DNA of 45,808 nucleotides from the NCBI GenBank assembly GCA_016292775.1, contig JAEDFN010000010.1, forward strand, positions 1 through 45,808, given 5' to 3'. Of this stretch, positions 28,322 through 37,082 are shown piece after piece. A model generated the notes under the pieces. The model was not told the DNA's origin and ran no database searches. It was given only the letters and a program-made list of their open reading frames with translations. The stretch comes from Paludibacteraceae bacterium (GTDB lineage: Bacteria > Bacteroidota > Bacteroidia > Bacteroidales > Paludibacteraceae). Made by a program: the position numbers and the translations under genes. The first letter of the stretch is position 1, and every line of letters starts with the position of its first letter.

Positions 28322-31300
28322 TTATTTATCATTTAATTGCATAAAAATAAAGTTTTTTCTATTCCTTTCTTCCTTATCGCGTTCACCATGACGGCTTGTA
28401 ATAGCATAAAGAACCGGAACGACTAACAAGGTAACAATGGTAGAAACGAGCAAACCACCGATAACAACTATACCCATTGGGTGCCACATTTCAGAACCTT
28501 CTGATTGACTAAGAGCCATAGGCACCATACCTAATATAGTAGTGAAAGCAGTCATCAATACCGGGCGTAAACGAGATTGACCAGAAAGGGTGATAGCCTT
28601 GTTCAATTCATAACCACGGTCACGCATCAAATTGATATAGTCAACAAGAACGATACCATTCTTCACCACAATACCAACGAGCAATATCACACCAAGAGCA
28701 CCAATCATATCCAAAGAAGTATTTGTTATAAACAAAGCCCAAATAACTCCCGGGATAGCAAATATAGCAGCAGTCATGATAATCATTGGCTTAGAGAAAT
28801 TCTCAAATTGAGATGCCATCACAATATATACAAGCATAATAATCAATGCCAAAAGGGCACCCATATCTCCGAAAGTCTCTTGTTGATCTTCGTAAGAACC
28901 ACCAACATTTACAATGATACCGCTTGGAATATCCATATTATCTACAAGTTTTTCTATAGAAGCAGCCAATTCTCCAAGAGATACACCTTCTGGGGTAACA
29001 TTGACAGTAACGATACGTTGACGAGTTTTACGTTTAATCTCAGGTGGAGCCCAATACTCTTTAACCTCGGCAAGTTCGTTTAATTTAACTTGTTTACCCA
29101 TAGCATCAATAAGAATCAAATTCTCTATATCAGTAGTACTTTGACGGAATTTTTCTTGAAGACGCACCACAATATCATATTCTTCTCCATCTTCTTTAAG
29201 GTAACCGGCGGTATATCCATTAATACGATTACGAACATACATAGATGCAGTAGCAGTATTAAGGCCATGGCGAGCAAGTTTTTCTTTATCAAAAACTATT
29301 TGTAATTCGGCACGGTCCTCTTCTCGGTCAATATTAATATCACGAGCACCCGGTATATTAGCTATTTCTCGTTTGAGTTGTTCCGCCAAAATATTAGTTT
29401 TGTCGAAATCATAACCATAAATTTCTACGTCAACATCATTAGAAGAAGCACCTCCTTGAGAAGTAGAAACAGTATAATTAATAACTTCCGGCATCTTATT
29501 AAGTTCGTTACGAATACCTTCTGCTATTTCGAAGATAGTAATATCACGTTCGTATTTCTTTGTACAACGAACTGTCATAGATATTTTGTTATTAGTAGAA
29601 GATGTAAACATTGCAGAGATACCACCTTCATCGTCAGAACCCACAGAAGAAGAAATAATCAATATATTTTCTGGAGAAACATTTTTTACTTTCTCCTCAA
29701 TAATACGTGCAATACGACTTGATTCTTCCACTCTTGTACCTCGTTGTAACTCAACAGTCATAGAAAGTCGTCCATTATCTTGAGGGGCCATAAAGTTAGT
29801 ACCTATTTTTCCCATCATCACAGGCAAGAAAGATAAAACCAAGAAAGCTACAACAAGAATTAAAGTAACAACTTTATGATTAAGAGTCCAAGCCAAAATT
29901 TTTGCATAGAAAACGTCAACTTTATCAAGGAAACCTACAACATATTTTTGATACCAACCTTTTTTCTCTTCGGCATCAACAATATTACCATTTTCGTCGA
30001 TTTTCACTTTACGAGGTTTAAGTAATTTAGAGCAAAGCATTGGGGTTAAAGAGATAGCCACAATAGTTGAAGTACAGCAAACTATAGTAACAATCCAACC
30101 CAATTCTTTAAACATAATACCAGCCTGACCGCCCAACATAGTAAGAGGAACGAAAACAGCGACAATAACTAAGGTAGTAGCAATTACAGAAACCCAAACC
30201 TCATTAGTAGCGTATATAGAAGCTTCACGAGGATTGGCACCTCTTTCAATATGTTTTGTAATATTTTCGAGTACTACGATAGCGTCATCCACAACCATAC
30301 CGATGGCCACGGTTAGAGAGCACAAAGAGATAATATTCAAAGAACTATCTACTAACTTCAAGTAAATAAAAGCTACTAATAATGAAATAGGGATTGTGAT
30401 AGCGATGATAATAGTAGCTCTCCATTTACCAAGGAAGAAGAGCACAACGAGCACTACGAATAGAAGAGCATACATAATAGACTCCAACAAGCCATCGATA
30501 GCATTCTCTATTTCAGAAGAGGAGTCGTAAATTTGTTCTATTTTAATATCCGGAGGCAAAGTTTTTGCTATACGAGCCAATTCCTCACGTACGTCAGAGG
30601 CAATTTGTACTGTATTTGCACCCGACTGTTTCATAATAATCAAACGGGCACCATCACGGCCATTAATTTTCTCCTCAAGAGTAATATCTTTAATAGTATC
30701 GCGCACTTGAGCTAAATCGCGCACAAACACTTGTCGGCCATCAGTAGTGGTTTTAACAACAATATCATTAATTTCAGAACTTTCGACATATTCGCTTTGA
30801 ACGCGCAATTGATATTGCTCTTTACCCATTTTTACAGATCCAGAAGCAAGGTTAATATTGTTATTACCAATAGCTTGACCAATAGCTTCTACAGAGAGGT
30901 TGTAAGCTTCTAATTGGCGAGGGTCTAAATCGATATAAACATAACGTTGTGGGGCTCCGGAAAGAGACACGTTACCGATACCATCAATTCTATTCAACAC
31001 ATTAATAACATTATCATCGATAATTTTCTCCAAACCGGAATAACTATCATCGGCAGTAATAGCATACTGCATAATAGGCATCATAGAGGTGTTGAATTTA
31101 AAGATAAGAGGACGAGAAACTCCGTCGGGGAGGTTATCGTAAATCATATCGATAGAAGATCGGATATCATTGACAGCCTCATCCAAATTATAACCCCATT
31201 CAAATTCAAGGGTAACAAGCGACATATTATCTTTACTGGTAGAAGTAATTTCTTTCAATCCATCTACAGAGTTCAGACCATTTTCCAATAGTTTACTTAC

Positions 31301-31486
31301 GTTAGTCTCCAATTCCGAAGCATTTGCACCTGCATAAACTGTCATTACAGATATATAAGGAGGTTCCATTTCCGGAAGTTGGTCTACAGGGAGACTCTTG
31401 TAAGAGAAGATACCGATAATAATCACTGCAATAAATATAAGCAGTGTAGTAACCGGTTTATTAATCGCGGTTTTATAGATACTCAT
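28322..31486 (-). CDS. RND efflux permease (AcrB/MexB-like)
   Basis: The 1054-residue inner-membrane proton-driven pump has twelve helices in two six-helix repeats, each with a large periplasmic loop. The first helix region reads INKPVTTLLIFIAVIIIGI. The proton relay aspartate pair is Asp400-Asp401 in VAIGMVVDDAIVVLENI, and the second-half helix contains GVILLVGIVVKNGIVLVDY. The permease, the membrane-fusion protein and the TolC-type channel should form a tripartite exporter. The absence of a heavy-metal (CusA-type) signature and the hydrophobe-amphiphile-like sequence favour an HAE-type drug or lipid exporter, but the substrate is unknown. Confidence 0.96.
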   Translation of the reverse strand: MSIYKTAINKPVTTLLIFIAVIIIGIFSYKSLPVDQLPEMEPPYISVMTVYAGANASELETNVSKLLENGLNSVDGLKEITSTSKDNMSLVTLEFEWGYNLDEAVNDIRSSIDMIYDNLPDGVSRPLIFKFNTSMMPIMQYAITADDSYSGLEKIIDDNVINVLNRIDGIGNVSLSGAPQRYVYIDLDPRQLEAYNLSVEAIGQAIGNNNINLASGSVKMGKEQYQLRVQSEYVESSEINDIVVKTTTDGRQVFVRDLAQVRDTIKDITLEEKINGRDGARLIIMKQSGANTVQIASDVREELARIAKTLPPDIKIEQIYDSSSEIENAIDGLLESIMYALLFVVLVVLFFLGKWRATIIIAITIPISLLVAFIYLKLVDSSLNIISLCSLTVAIGMVVDDAIVVLENITKHIERGANPREASIYATNEVWVSVIATTLVIVAVFVPLTMLGGQAGIMFKELGWIVTIVCCTSTIVAISLTPMLCSKLLKPRKVKIDENGNIVDAEEKKGWYQKYVVGFLDKVDVFYAKILAWTLNHKVVTLILVVAFLVLSFLPVMMGKIGTNFMAPQDNGRLSMTVELQRGTRVEESSRIARIIEEKVKNVSPENILIISSSVGSDDEGGISAMFTSSTNNKISMTVRCTKKYERDITIFEIAEGIRNELNKMPEVINYTVSTSQGGASSNDVDVEIYGYDFDKTNILAEQLKREIANIPGARDINIDREEDRAELQIVFDKEKLARHGLNTATASMYVRNRINGYTAGYLKEDGEEYDIVVRLQEKFRQSTTDIENLILIDAMGKQVKLNELAEVKEYWAPPEIKRKTRQRIVTVNVTPEGVSLGELAASIEKLVDNMDIPSGIIVNVGGSYEDQQETFGDMGALLALIIMLVYIVMASQFENFSKPMIIMTAAIFAIPGVIWALFITNTSLDMIGALGVILLVGIVVKNGIVLVDYINLMRDRGYELNKAITLSGQSRLRPVLMTAFTTILGMVPMALSQSEGSEMWHPMGIVVIGGLLVSTIVTLLVVPVLYAITSRHGERDKEERNRKNFIFMQLNDK

Positions 31487-31500
31487 AATCTTATAAATAA

Positions 31501-32517
31501 TTATTTAACAACATTAAGTTTAGAACCGTCAACTAAACGAGATTGACCGGTTACAACGATTTGGTCACCTACATTAATTTTATCTGAAATAATTTCAACA
31601 TTATCGTCGATACGTTGACCTAATACTACAGGAACGCGTTCTGCAACACCATTACGATTAATAAATACATAACGGTCGTTAGAACCTTGCAATTTCAATA
31701 CTGTTTGATAAGGCACAACAATGGCATTTACCTTATCTAATTTCAAGTTAGTAGAAACATACATACCAGGGCGCAACTCTTCTTTTGCATTAGGTATTTT
31801 AACCTTCACGTTAAAAGTATGCGAAGTGGGATCGATAGTAGGAAATACTCTTTCTATAGTACCAACGAACTCTTTATCACCATAGATTTCGGATTTAATA
31901 ATCATAGGCATACCTACTTTTACTTGAGGAAAATAGAGTTCAGGAATAGCTATTTCAGCCTTCAAAGTAGAAATTTGAGTAAGAATAAGAATTGGTTGTC
32001 CTGCATAAAGTTCTCCATCTTCATAATTTTTAGCAGCGATAACGCCACTAAATGGGGCTTTAACATATGTATTACTCTTCAAGAAATCGAGGTTTTCTTT
32101 TGTTTGATCATACGAAAGTTTCAATTGGTCGTAAGCTTGTTGAGTAGCACTTCCTGTTTTCAACAATGCTTCTACACGGGTCAACTCCACACCAAGATTA
32201 GCAAAAGCGAGTTGTGATGTTTTATATTGTAATTGATCCATAGTCACCAAATCTTGACCTTTAGCCACTTTAGAACCCTCTTCCACATAAATATGTTCGA
32301 TTTTGCCGGTAACGGAAGGGGCTACATTTTGTGTCTCATAACCTTGTAATACCGCACTTAAATTTATTTCTCGAGCTATTTCGGTATTTTCAAGAGTAAG
32401 AACTTTTACTTGTTCTATACGTTCTTCTTGAACATCACTTTGTTCTTTATTTTTACCACATGATACTAACATCAAACATGCTAGTGAAATTACAGATAAG
32501 TTTTTAATAGATTTCAT
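31501..32517 (-). CDS. RND efflux periplasmic adaptor (membrane fusion protein), lipoprotein
   Basis: The 338-residue adaptor has a lipobox LVSC (Cys20), placing it on a membrane facing the periplasm. The split lipoyl/hairpin architecture shows as GKIEHIYVEEGSKVAKGQDLVTMD, a short alpha-hairpin (~85-140), then FLKSNTYVKAPFSGVIAAKN and ELRPGMYVSTNLKLDK. It links the RND pump to the outer-membrane channel. It lies 14 bases upstream of the permease gene and 19 bases downstream of the TolC-type gene on the same transcript. Confidence 0.95.
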   Translation of the reverse strand: MKSIKNLSVISLACLMLVSCGKNKEQSDVQEERIEQVKVLTLENTEIAREINLSAVLQGYETQNVAPSVTGKIEHIYVEEGSKVAKGQDLVTMDQLQYKTSQLAFANLGVELTRVEALLKTGSATQQAYDQLKLSYDQTKENLDFLKSNTYVKAPFSGVIAAKNYEDGELYAGQPILILTQISTLKAEIAIPELYFPQVKVGMPMIIKSEIYGDKEFVGTIERVFPTIDPTSHTFNVKVKIPNAKEELRPGMYVSTNLKLDKVNAIVVPYQTVLKLQGSNDRYVFINRNGVAERVPVVLGQRIDDNVEIISDKINVGDQIVVTGQSRLVDGSKLNVVK

Positions 32518-32536
32518 ATTATATATTATTTGTCAT

Positions 32537-33841
32537 TTATTTATTCAACAATTTTTTTAGTTCTATTTGAGCGTTTACAAGAGTAAGAATAGACTGAATA
32601 TAATCGCTTTGAGCAGTAAGAAGGGTCATACTTGCGTTAGTTAACTCCACACTTGAAGCATATCCGTATTTAAATTTCTCGGAAGTATTATTAAATACTC
32701 GTTGAGAGACTTCGATATTTAATTTTTGAACGTCAAAGTTTTCGTAAGCGGAAGAGAGATCGGATTTTAACTGTCTATGTTGTAATTTAAGGCCATCTTC
32801 AGCATCTGCTAAAGAATTTTGTGCAGACATTACAGCTAATTTTTTTTCTGTTATAGCAGCGGCACGTTTACCTGACGACCATAACGGGATAGACAAAGTA
32901 GCACCAACAACCCCCATTTGTTGTTCCATAGGTGAAGACCCGCTGAAATATTTATTTGGAGAAGAATATTGATAAAATGCGCTAATTGTAGGCACATATG
33001 CCATTCCGGCCATGATAACATTTTTCTTTTCCAACTCAACATTTTTTTGCGCCAACTGATAAGAATAATTTGAGTTAAGATTGAAATCAGATTCTAAAAG
33101 AGCCACAGCATCTTCTACATTGAGCAACTCATCAAGGTTATCAGTAAGGACAAGTTTAACATCAGAGCCAACAGCCATTTGCAGAGCTAAAGAGTTATAA
33201 ATCAAGTCTAACGAACGTTTAGTAGCCTTAATAGAACTCTTTACACTTGCTATTTGCACCATTAATTGATCGGCATTAGTTTGCTCAACAGCACCGGCTT
33301 CTACAGCTTTAGAAGTTGATTCATATAAATCTTCCATACGAATTAAAGTAGAATCGAGCAAGTTAACTGTTTTTTGCATTGCAAGAGCAGTAATATAGAA
33401 AGTTTCTACATTTGAAACAACATCCAATTCAGTACTTTTATAATTAATATTTTGCATTTCAATGGCAAGGTTATTAAGTAATGCACCCACAATCATTTGA
33501 CCATTAATAGCCATAGAGGCGGAAACTGACAAAGAACCGGTAGTATTTTTCATTTCTTGGTTCATTTGCATTCCCTCCATTGAGAATTTCATTGTACCAT
33601 TAACATGTTGAAGATTAAGCGACATATCCGCTTGAGGCAACATAGATGCGATTGTTTGCCATCTTTGAGCATGGGCTTTTCTTACTTCTAATGAGGCATT
33701 TTGCATAGATCTATTATTTCTGATTGCATAGTCACGAGCTTCTTGCAAAGTGACATTCATTGTAGTTTGAGAAGTTTCTTGAGCTATCACAACTACAAAC
33801 AACATCAAGAAACACAATAAGTTAATAAAACGTTTTTTCAT
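32537..33841 (-). CDS. TolC-family outer-membrane efflux protein
   Basis: The product has 434 residues with a signal peptide (residues ~1-20, FLMLFVVVIAQ). The body consists of two OEP repeats of mostly helical sequence, with coiled segments such as NVTLQEARDYAIRNNRSM and LEVRKAHAQRWQTIASML, then SEKFKYGYASSVELTNASMTL near the C-terminus. It forms the trimeric channel of the tripartite exporter. The Met-rich stretch MKFSMEGMQMNQEM (~74-87) is a local oddity. It is located between tetR (18-base gap) and the adaptor gene. Confidence 0.94.
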   Translation of the reverse strand: MKKRFINLLCFLMLFVVVIAQETSQTTMNVTLQEARDYAIRNNRSMQNASLEVRKAHAQRWQTIASMLPQADMSLNLQHVNGTMKFSMEGMQMNQEMKNTTGSLSVSASMAINGQMIVGALLNNLAIEMQNINYKSTELDVVSNVETFYITALAMQKTVNLLDSTLIRMEDLYESTSKAVEAGAVEQTNADQLMVQIASVKSSIKATKRSLDLIYNSLALQMAVGSDVKLVLTDNLDELLNVEDAVALLESDFNLNSNYSYQLAQKNVELEKKNVIMAGMAYVPTISAFYQYSSPNKYFSGSSPMEQQMGVVGATLSIPLWSSGKRAAAITEKKLAVMSAQNSLADAEDGLKLQHRQLKSDLSSAYENFDVQKLNIEVSQRVFNNTSEKFKYGYASSVELTNASMTLLTAQSDYIQSILTLVNAQIELKKLLNK

Positions 33842-33859
33842 ATCAAATTTTGTTTGTGA

Positions 33860-34447
33860 TTATTTTATATTTTCAAAATAACATTCAAGACCTTTAGGTG
33901 TAGAAATGATTCTATAGAAAGTATCTATTAGGAAATCAATTTTTTTACGATTTGACATAGATATCATATCCTTCTCTTGGAGAAAAGCATAAAAACTACT
34001 TGCTATATAAGCAGACATTAAATCTATATTTATATCTTCTCTGAAGAAACCTTGTTTAATTCCCAACATTATCATAGACTTAATGCTATTTATAAGATTT
34101 AATTTCTTTTCTTCTCTGTGCTTATTCATAATTTTCGGATAATATTTCTCCAAATCATACACGAAAGCAATATGCTTGTCCACATTAAAAGACTTCACTA
34201 AATTTTTATAATTAACGATACTAGCTATAATAACATTGTCTGTGTTTAGAAATTCAGCTTGTTTTTTTATGTCTTCGTCACGCATTGAATTAAGAAGGCA
34301 CTCTATTAACTCGTCTTTTTGCTTAAAGTGTACATAAAAAGTCTTCTTTGATATATGCATCTCATTACAAATATCATCGACACTAACACTTCTAACACCA
34401 TATTTAAAGAAGAGTTCTCCCGCTGTTTTTAAAATTTCATTTTTCAC
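33860..34447 (-). CDS. TetR/AcrR-family transcriptional regulator
   Basis: The 195-residue product has an N-terminal helix-turn-helix (~1-47) with the typical pattern ILKTAGELFFKYGVRSVSVDDICNE-MHISKKTFYVHFKQKDELI, and a C-terminal ligand-binding domain with little family conservation. It is the first gene of the efflux operon. A repressor that is cotranscribed with the pump it controls would give negative autoregulation and ligand-induced expression. A 7-base inverted repeat at 34628-34645 is one candidate operator, but it is some 180 bases upstream. Confidence 0.93.
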   Translation of the reverse strand: MKNEILKTAGELFFKYGVRSVSVDDICNEMHISKKTFYVHFKQKDELIECLLNSMRDEDIKKQAEFLNTDNVIIASIVNYKNLVKSFNVDKHIAFVYDLEKYYPKIMNKHREEKKLNLINSIKSMIMLGIKQGFFREDINIDLMSAYIASSFYAFLQEKDMISMSNRKKIDFLIDTFYRIISTPKGLECYFENIK

Positions 34448-34472
34448 TTATATATCTTTTTAAATTCGGACG

Positions 34473-34480
34473 CAAAGATA
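34473..34480 (-). promoter_or_regulatory. -7 element of the tetR-efflux operon
   Basis: TATCTTTG on the minus strand lies 25 bases before the tetR start codon. A TTTG occurs at 34505-34508, with a somewhat long 24-base spacer. Confidence 0.6.
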
Positions 34481-34689
34481 CATTATGCTATTCAATTGAT
34501 AATACAAATTTTAGTTAAAAAATCATAAACAACCCAAGATTATTTGTAATGTTTTGATTTTCAATATACACAAGGAAACTCTCGGAATGCAAAAAGTTTT
34601 CTTATACCAAAATTACAGGACACAAAGTTATGTTATACAACATAAAATTAACGTTTGAAATTGTAATGAAATAAAAATACATCACAATA
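34481..34689. other. Intergenic region between tetR and prs (part of a 330-base gap)
   Basis: The gap 34448-34777 holds the divergent tetR and prs promoters and an inverted repeat TTATGTT-N4-AACATAA (34628-34645). A further TAACTTTG-like box occurs on the minus strand at 34623-34630, overlapping the repeat. No reading frame or RNA gene is apparent. Confidence 0.4.
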
Positions 34690-34720
34690 TTGTATGAACC
34701 ATAATAAAAGAGTAACTTTG
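34690..34720 (+). promoter_or_regulatory. Promoter of prs
   Basis: TTG (34690-34692), a 20-base spacer and TAACTTTG (34713-34720) match the Bacteroidetes consensus. The ATG is 57 bases downstream. Confidence 0.65.
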
Positions 34721-34777
34721 CAAGCGAAAAACAAAGCGAAAACAGAAAAAAAATAAGTTCTTTAAATTTAATACAAT

Positions 34778-35710
34778 ATGCTACCTTTTAAAGTTTTCTC
34801 CGGCACTGCAAGTCGCTACTTAGCAGAAAAAATTTGCAATCATTTAGGTTGTGAATTAGGCGAATGCACATGCCAAAAATTTTCTGACGGCGAATTTGCT
34901 GTTTGGTACGACGAAACAGTACGTGGTCGTTATGTGTACTTAATCCAGTCTACCTTTCCGAATTCAGACAATTTGATGGAACTATTACTTATGATTGATG
35001 CAGCAAAGCGTGCTTCTGCATACAAAATCATAGCAGTTATTCCTTATTTCGGTTGGGCACGTCAAGATAGAAAAGACAAACCACGTGTTTCTATCGGTGC
35101 AAAACTTATTGCTGATTTACTTTCTGCAGCCGGTGTTGACAGAATTATTACAATGGATTTACATGCCGACCAAATTCAAGGTTTCTTTGATGTACCGGTA
35201 GACCACTTGTATGCAAGTACCGTGTATGTACCATTCATCAAAAACCTTCAGTTAGAAAATCTTGTAATAGCATCACCGGATATAGGTGGTTCTAAACGTG
35301 CTCACACTTATGCAAAACACCTTGACGTACCATTAGTATTATGCCACAAAACTCGTGAAAGAGCTAATGTAGTAAGCAACATGAGTATTATAGGTGATGT
35401 AAAAGGCAAGAATGTACTTATCGTAGATGACATGGCCGACACAGCAAACACTCTTTGTAAAGCTGCAGATTTGATGATGGATAATGGTGCTTTATCTGTA
35501 AGAGCTATGGTTACACACCCTGTGATGTCCGGCAAAGCAATAGAGAATGTAATGAATTCAAAAATGACAGAATTAATCTTTACCGACTCTATTCCTTTTG
35601 ATGCTTCCGCTTGTCCGAAAGTTAGAATTATCTCTATAGCAGAGATGTTTGCACAAACTATACTTCAAGTATATAACAACGAATCAATTTCAGCTAAATA
35701 TCTTCTCTAA
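34778..35710 (+). CDS. prs: Ribose-phosphate pyrophosphokinase (PRPP synthetase)
   Basis: The 310-residue class I PRPP synthetase makes PRPP from ribose 5-phosphate and ATP for nucleotide, His and Trp synthesis. Recognisable motifs are KFSDGEFAVWYDETVRG, the ATP-binding PYFGWARQDRKD, the metal-binding MDLHADQIQGFFDVPVDHL and the PRPP loop VLIVDDMADTANTL. The length matches the family. It is a single-gene unit with its own promoter and a strong terminator. Confidence 0.97.
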   Translation: MLPFKVFSGTASRYLAEKICNHLGCELGECTCQKFSDGEFAVWYDETVRGRYVYLIQSTFPNSDNLMELLLMIDAAKRASAYKIIAVIPYFGWARQDRKDKPRVSIGAKLIADLLSAAGVDRIITMDLHADQIQGFFDVPVDHLYASTVYVPFIKNLQLENLVIASPDIGGSKRAHTYAKHLDVPLVLCHKTRERANVVSNMSIIGDVKGKNVLIVDDMADTANTLCKAADLMMDNGALSVRAMVTHPVMSGKAIENVMNSKMTELIFTDSIPFDASACPKVRIISIAEMFAQTILQVYNNESISAKYLL

Positions 35711-35733
35711 GCATTGCATTTAGCACTAAAAAT

Positions 35734-35770
35734 AAAGAGAGCGAAACAGATATTGTTTCGCTCTCTTTTT
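35734..35770 (+). terminator. Intrinsic terminator of prs (possibly bidirectional)
   Basis: A 15-base perfect inverted repeat (arms 35734-35748 and 35754-35768, core GAGAGCGAAACA) with a 5-base loop is followed by T residues. The opposite strand also ends in a T-rich run, so it could serve the convergent minus-strand gene as well. Confidence 0.88.
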
Positions 35771-35844
35771 ATTATTTCAAAAAAAGCGCATGAATAAGAA
35801 ATATTCACGCGCATATAATTAAGTGAATCAATCTACAATTTACA

Positions 35845-36318
35845 TTAATGGAATAAATATCTTACACCAAGAGCAATACCACCTTGCCATAATCCATTAT
35901 AGTGAAAATCTACATGTTCACCGAAATTAGGACCTATAATAGGTCTCCAATCTAAAGATAATTGTAGAGGGAACCAGAAGTTATACTCTACTCCAATACG
36001 ACCGGCAACGCCAACGAAAAAATAATTATGTTCCGGATAGAAATCAAAACCGACTCCAGCACCAACTCCGGCATACCAATTCCAAGAACCTTCTTCTTCC
36101 CAAGAATTGATTGGGAAAATCCAATCATGAGTAGCAGCAGCAGAGATACCATAAAAGGCAGGAGCACCAACTTCTAAGTTCACCATATTTTTACCTACTG
36201 AATGTTGATAAGAAAAATCAACTCCATAACCTAATCTACCACCAATAGCGCGTGGCTGTGCAAATGCAAAAGCAACAGTGAATAAAACTACTGCCAGTGT
36301 TAAAAATAATTTTTTCAT
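35845..36318 (-). CDS. Small outer-membrane beta-barrel-like protein
   Basis: The product has 157 residues with a clear signal peptide (MKKLFLTLAVVLFTVAFAFAQ). Short amphipathic strands rich in Gly, Tyr and Trp follow (GGRLGYGVDFSYQHSV, WNWYAGVGAGVGFDFY, YFFVGVAGRIGVEYNFWFPLQLSLDWRP), and it ends in LGVRYLFH, with a terminal aromatic typical of barrel insertion signals. It is probably an 8-strand barrel or similar in the outer membrane. No specific function can be given. It appears to be a single-gene unit convergent with prs. Confidence 0.75.
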   Translation of the reverse strand: MKKLFLTLAVVLFTVAFAFAQPRAIGGRLGYGVDFSYQHSVGKNMVNLEVGAPAFYGISAAATHDWIFPINSWEEEGSWNWYAGVGAGVGFDFYPEHNYFFVGVAGRIGVEYNFWFPLQLSLDWRPIIGPNFGEHVDFHYNGLWQGGIALGVRYLFH

Positions 36319-36368
36319 ATTACTAAAAATTAAGCAGTTTAACTTATAATTATTCTATTAATTGACTG

Positions 36369-36376
36369 CAAATTTA
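36369..36376 (-). promoter_or_regulatory. -7 element of the small barrel gene
   Basis: TAAATTTG on the minus strand, 50 bases before the start codon, fits TAnnTTTG. No -33 box is seen at the expected place. Confidence 0.4.
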
Positions 36377-36405
36377 CAAAAAATAATTTGTAAAAAATTA
36401 ATATA

Positions 36406-36750
36406 TTACATTTTATTTTCCGGATATCTAATTGCAGTAAATAAATCTATAAACGCAGTAATAATCAAAGTAATAATAAACGCATGATTATTTTTTAGGA
36501 TGAAATATGCAGATGCTAAAAGCAGAACGGCTGCAATAGCCAGCATTGTATTCAATCTTTTTTTGCGAAAATCATCTGCTTTCGGGAGGGTAATAATCCT
36601 ACCAATTATTGCTACTAACACTCCGGTACAAAAGATATATGGAATAGACTCTGCTAATCCAAAAAACTTTTGAAACACAAAAAGTAGAGTAGAAACAATA
36701 ATAAGTATATACCCTATTACATATAATATAAAAGCAATCTTTTTGTTCAT
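36406..36750 (-). CDS. Small polytopic membrane protein
   Basis: The 114-residue product has four hydrophobic segments (~5-25, 33-52, 66-84 and 89-106) separated by short polar loops (LPKADDFRKKRLN). There is no signal peptide and no motif I recognise. It follows the biotin-carrier gene by only 5 bases on the same strand, so it is cotranscribed with the carboxyltransferase cluster. It is not the single-helix gamma (OadG) subunit expected for a sodium-pumping decarboxylase: four helices are too many. Function unknown. Confidence 0.65.
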   Translation of the reverse strand: MNKKIAFILYVIGYILIIVSTLLFVFQKFFGLAESIPYIFCTGVLVAIIGRIITLPKADDFRKKRLNTMLAIAAVLLLASAYFILKNNHAFIITLIITAFIDLFTAIRYPENKM

Positions 36751-36755
36751 TGCGA

Positions 36756-37073
36756 TTATTTTAATTCAATCATTACAAAATTTTTGGCAATTTTTTCTCC
36801 TACAGTCACATTGATTTTATCAATTACACCATCACAAGGCATTACAACTCTATTTTGCATTTTCATTGCCTCATGAATAAGGAGCAAATCACCTTTTTTT
36901 AATGATTGGCCTTCTTTTACCAAAATATCAACAATCGTACCGGGGATATGAGATAATATATGTTTAGGATTTGGAGCAACCCAAGGTTTTCTATTCTTAT
37001 ATTTCTCGGTGAGTAATGTTTGATATTTTCTTGCTTCAACAGCGAAGCCGACAAATTCTTCATTCTTTTCCAT
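36756..37073 (-). CDS. Biotin carboxyl carrier protein
   Basis: The 105-residue biotinyl-domain protein has the biotin-attachment motif EAMKM (in IHEAMKMQNRVVMPCDG), and LVKEGQSLKKGDLLLI supplies the preceding strand. The biotin-accepting lysine is intact. It is short: the Ala/Pro-rich linker usual in decarboxylase gamma and carboxylase carriers is reduced to a few residues, with a 40-residue N-terminal stretch in its place. It carries CO2 on biotin to or from the carboxyltransferase encoded 9 bases upstream. Confidence 0.92.
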   Translation of the reverse strand: MEKNEEFVGFAVEARKYQTLLTEKYKNRKPWVAPNPKHILSHIPGTIVDILVKEGQSLKKGDLLLIHEAMKMQNRVVMPCDGVIDKINVTVGEKIAKNFVMIELK

Positions 37074-37082
37074 AACACACTA

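Noticed and set aside
30947..31291. Plus-strand frames inside the RND permease gene
   Set aside because: These are antisense shadows of a strongly conserved gene, with biased composition and no motif.
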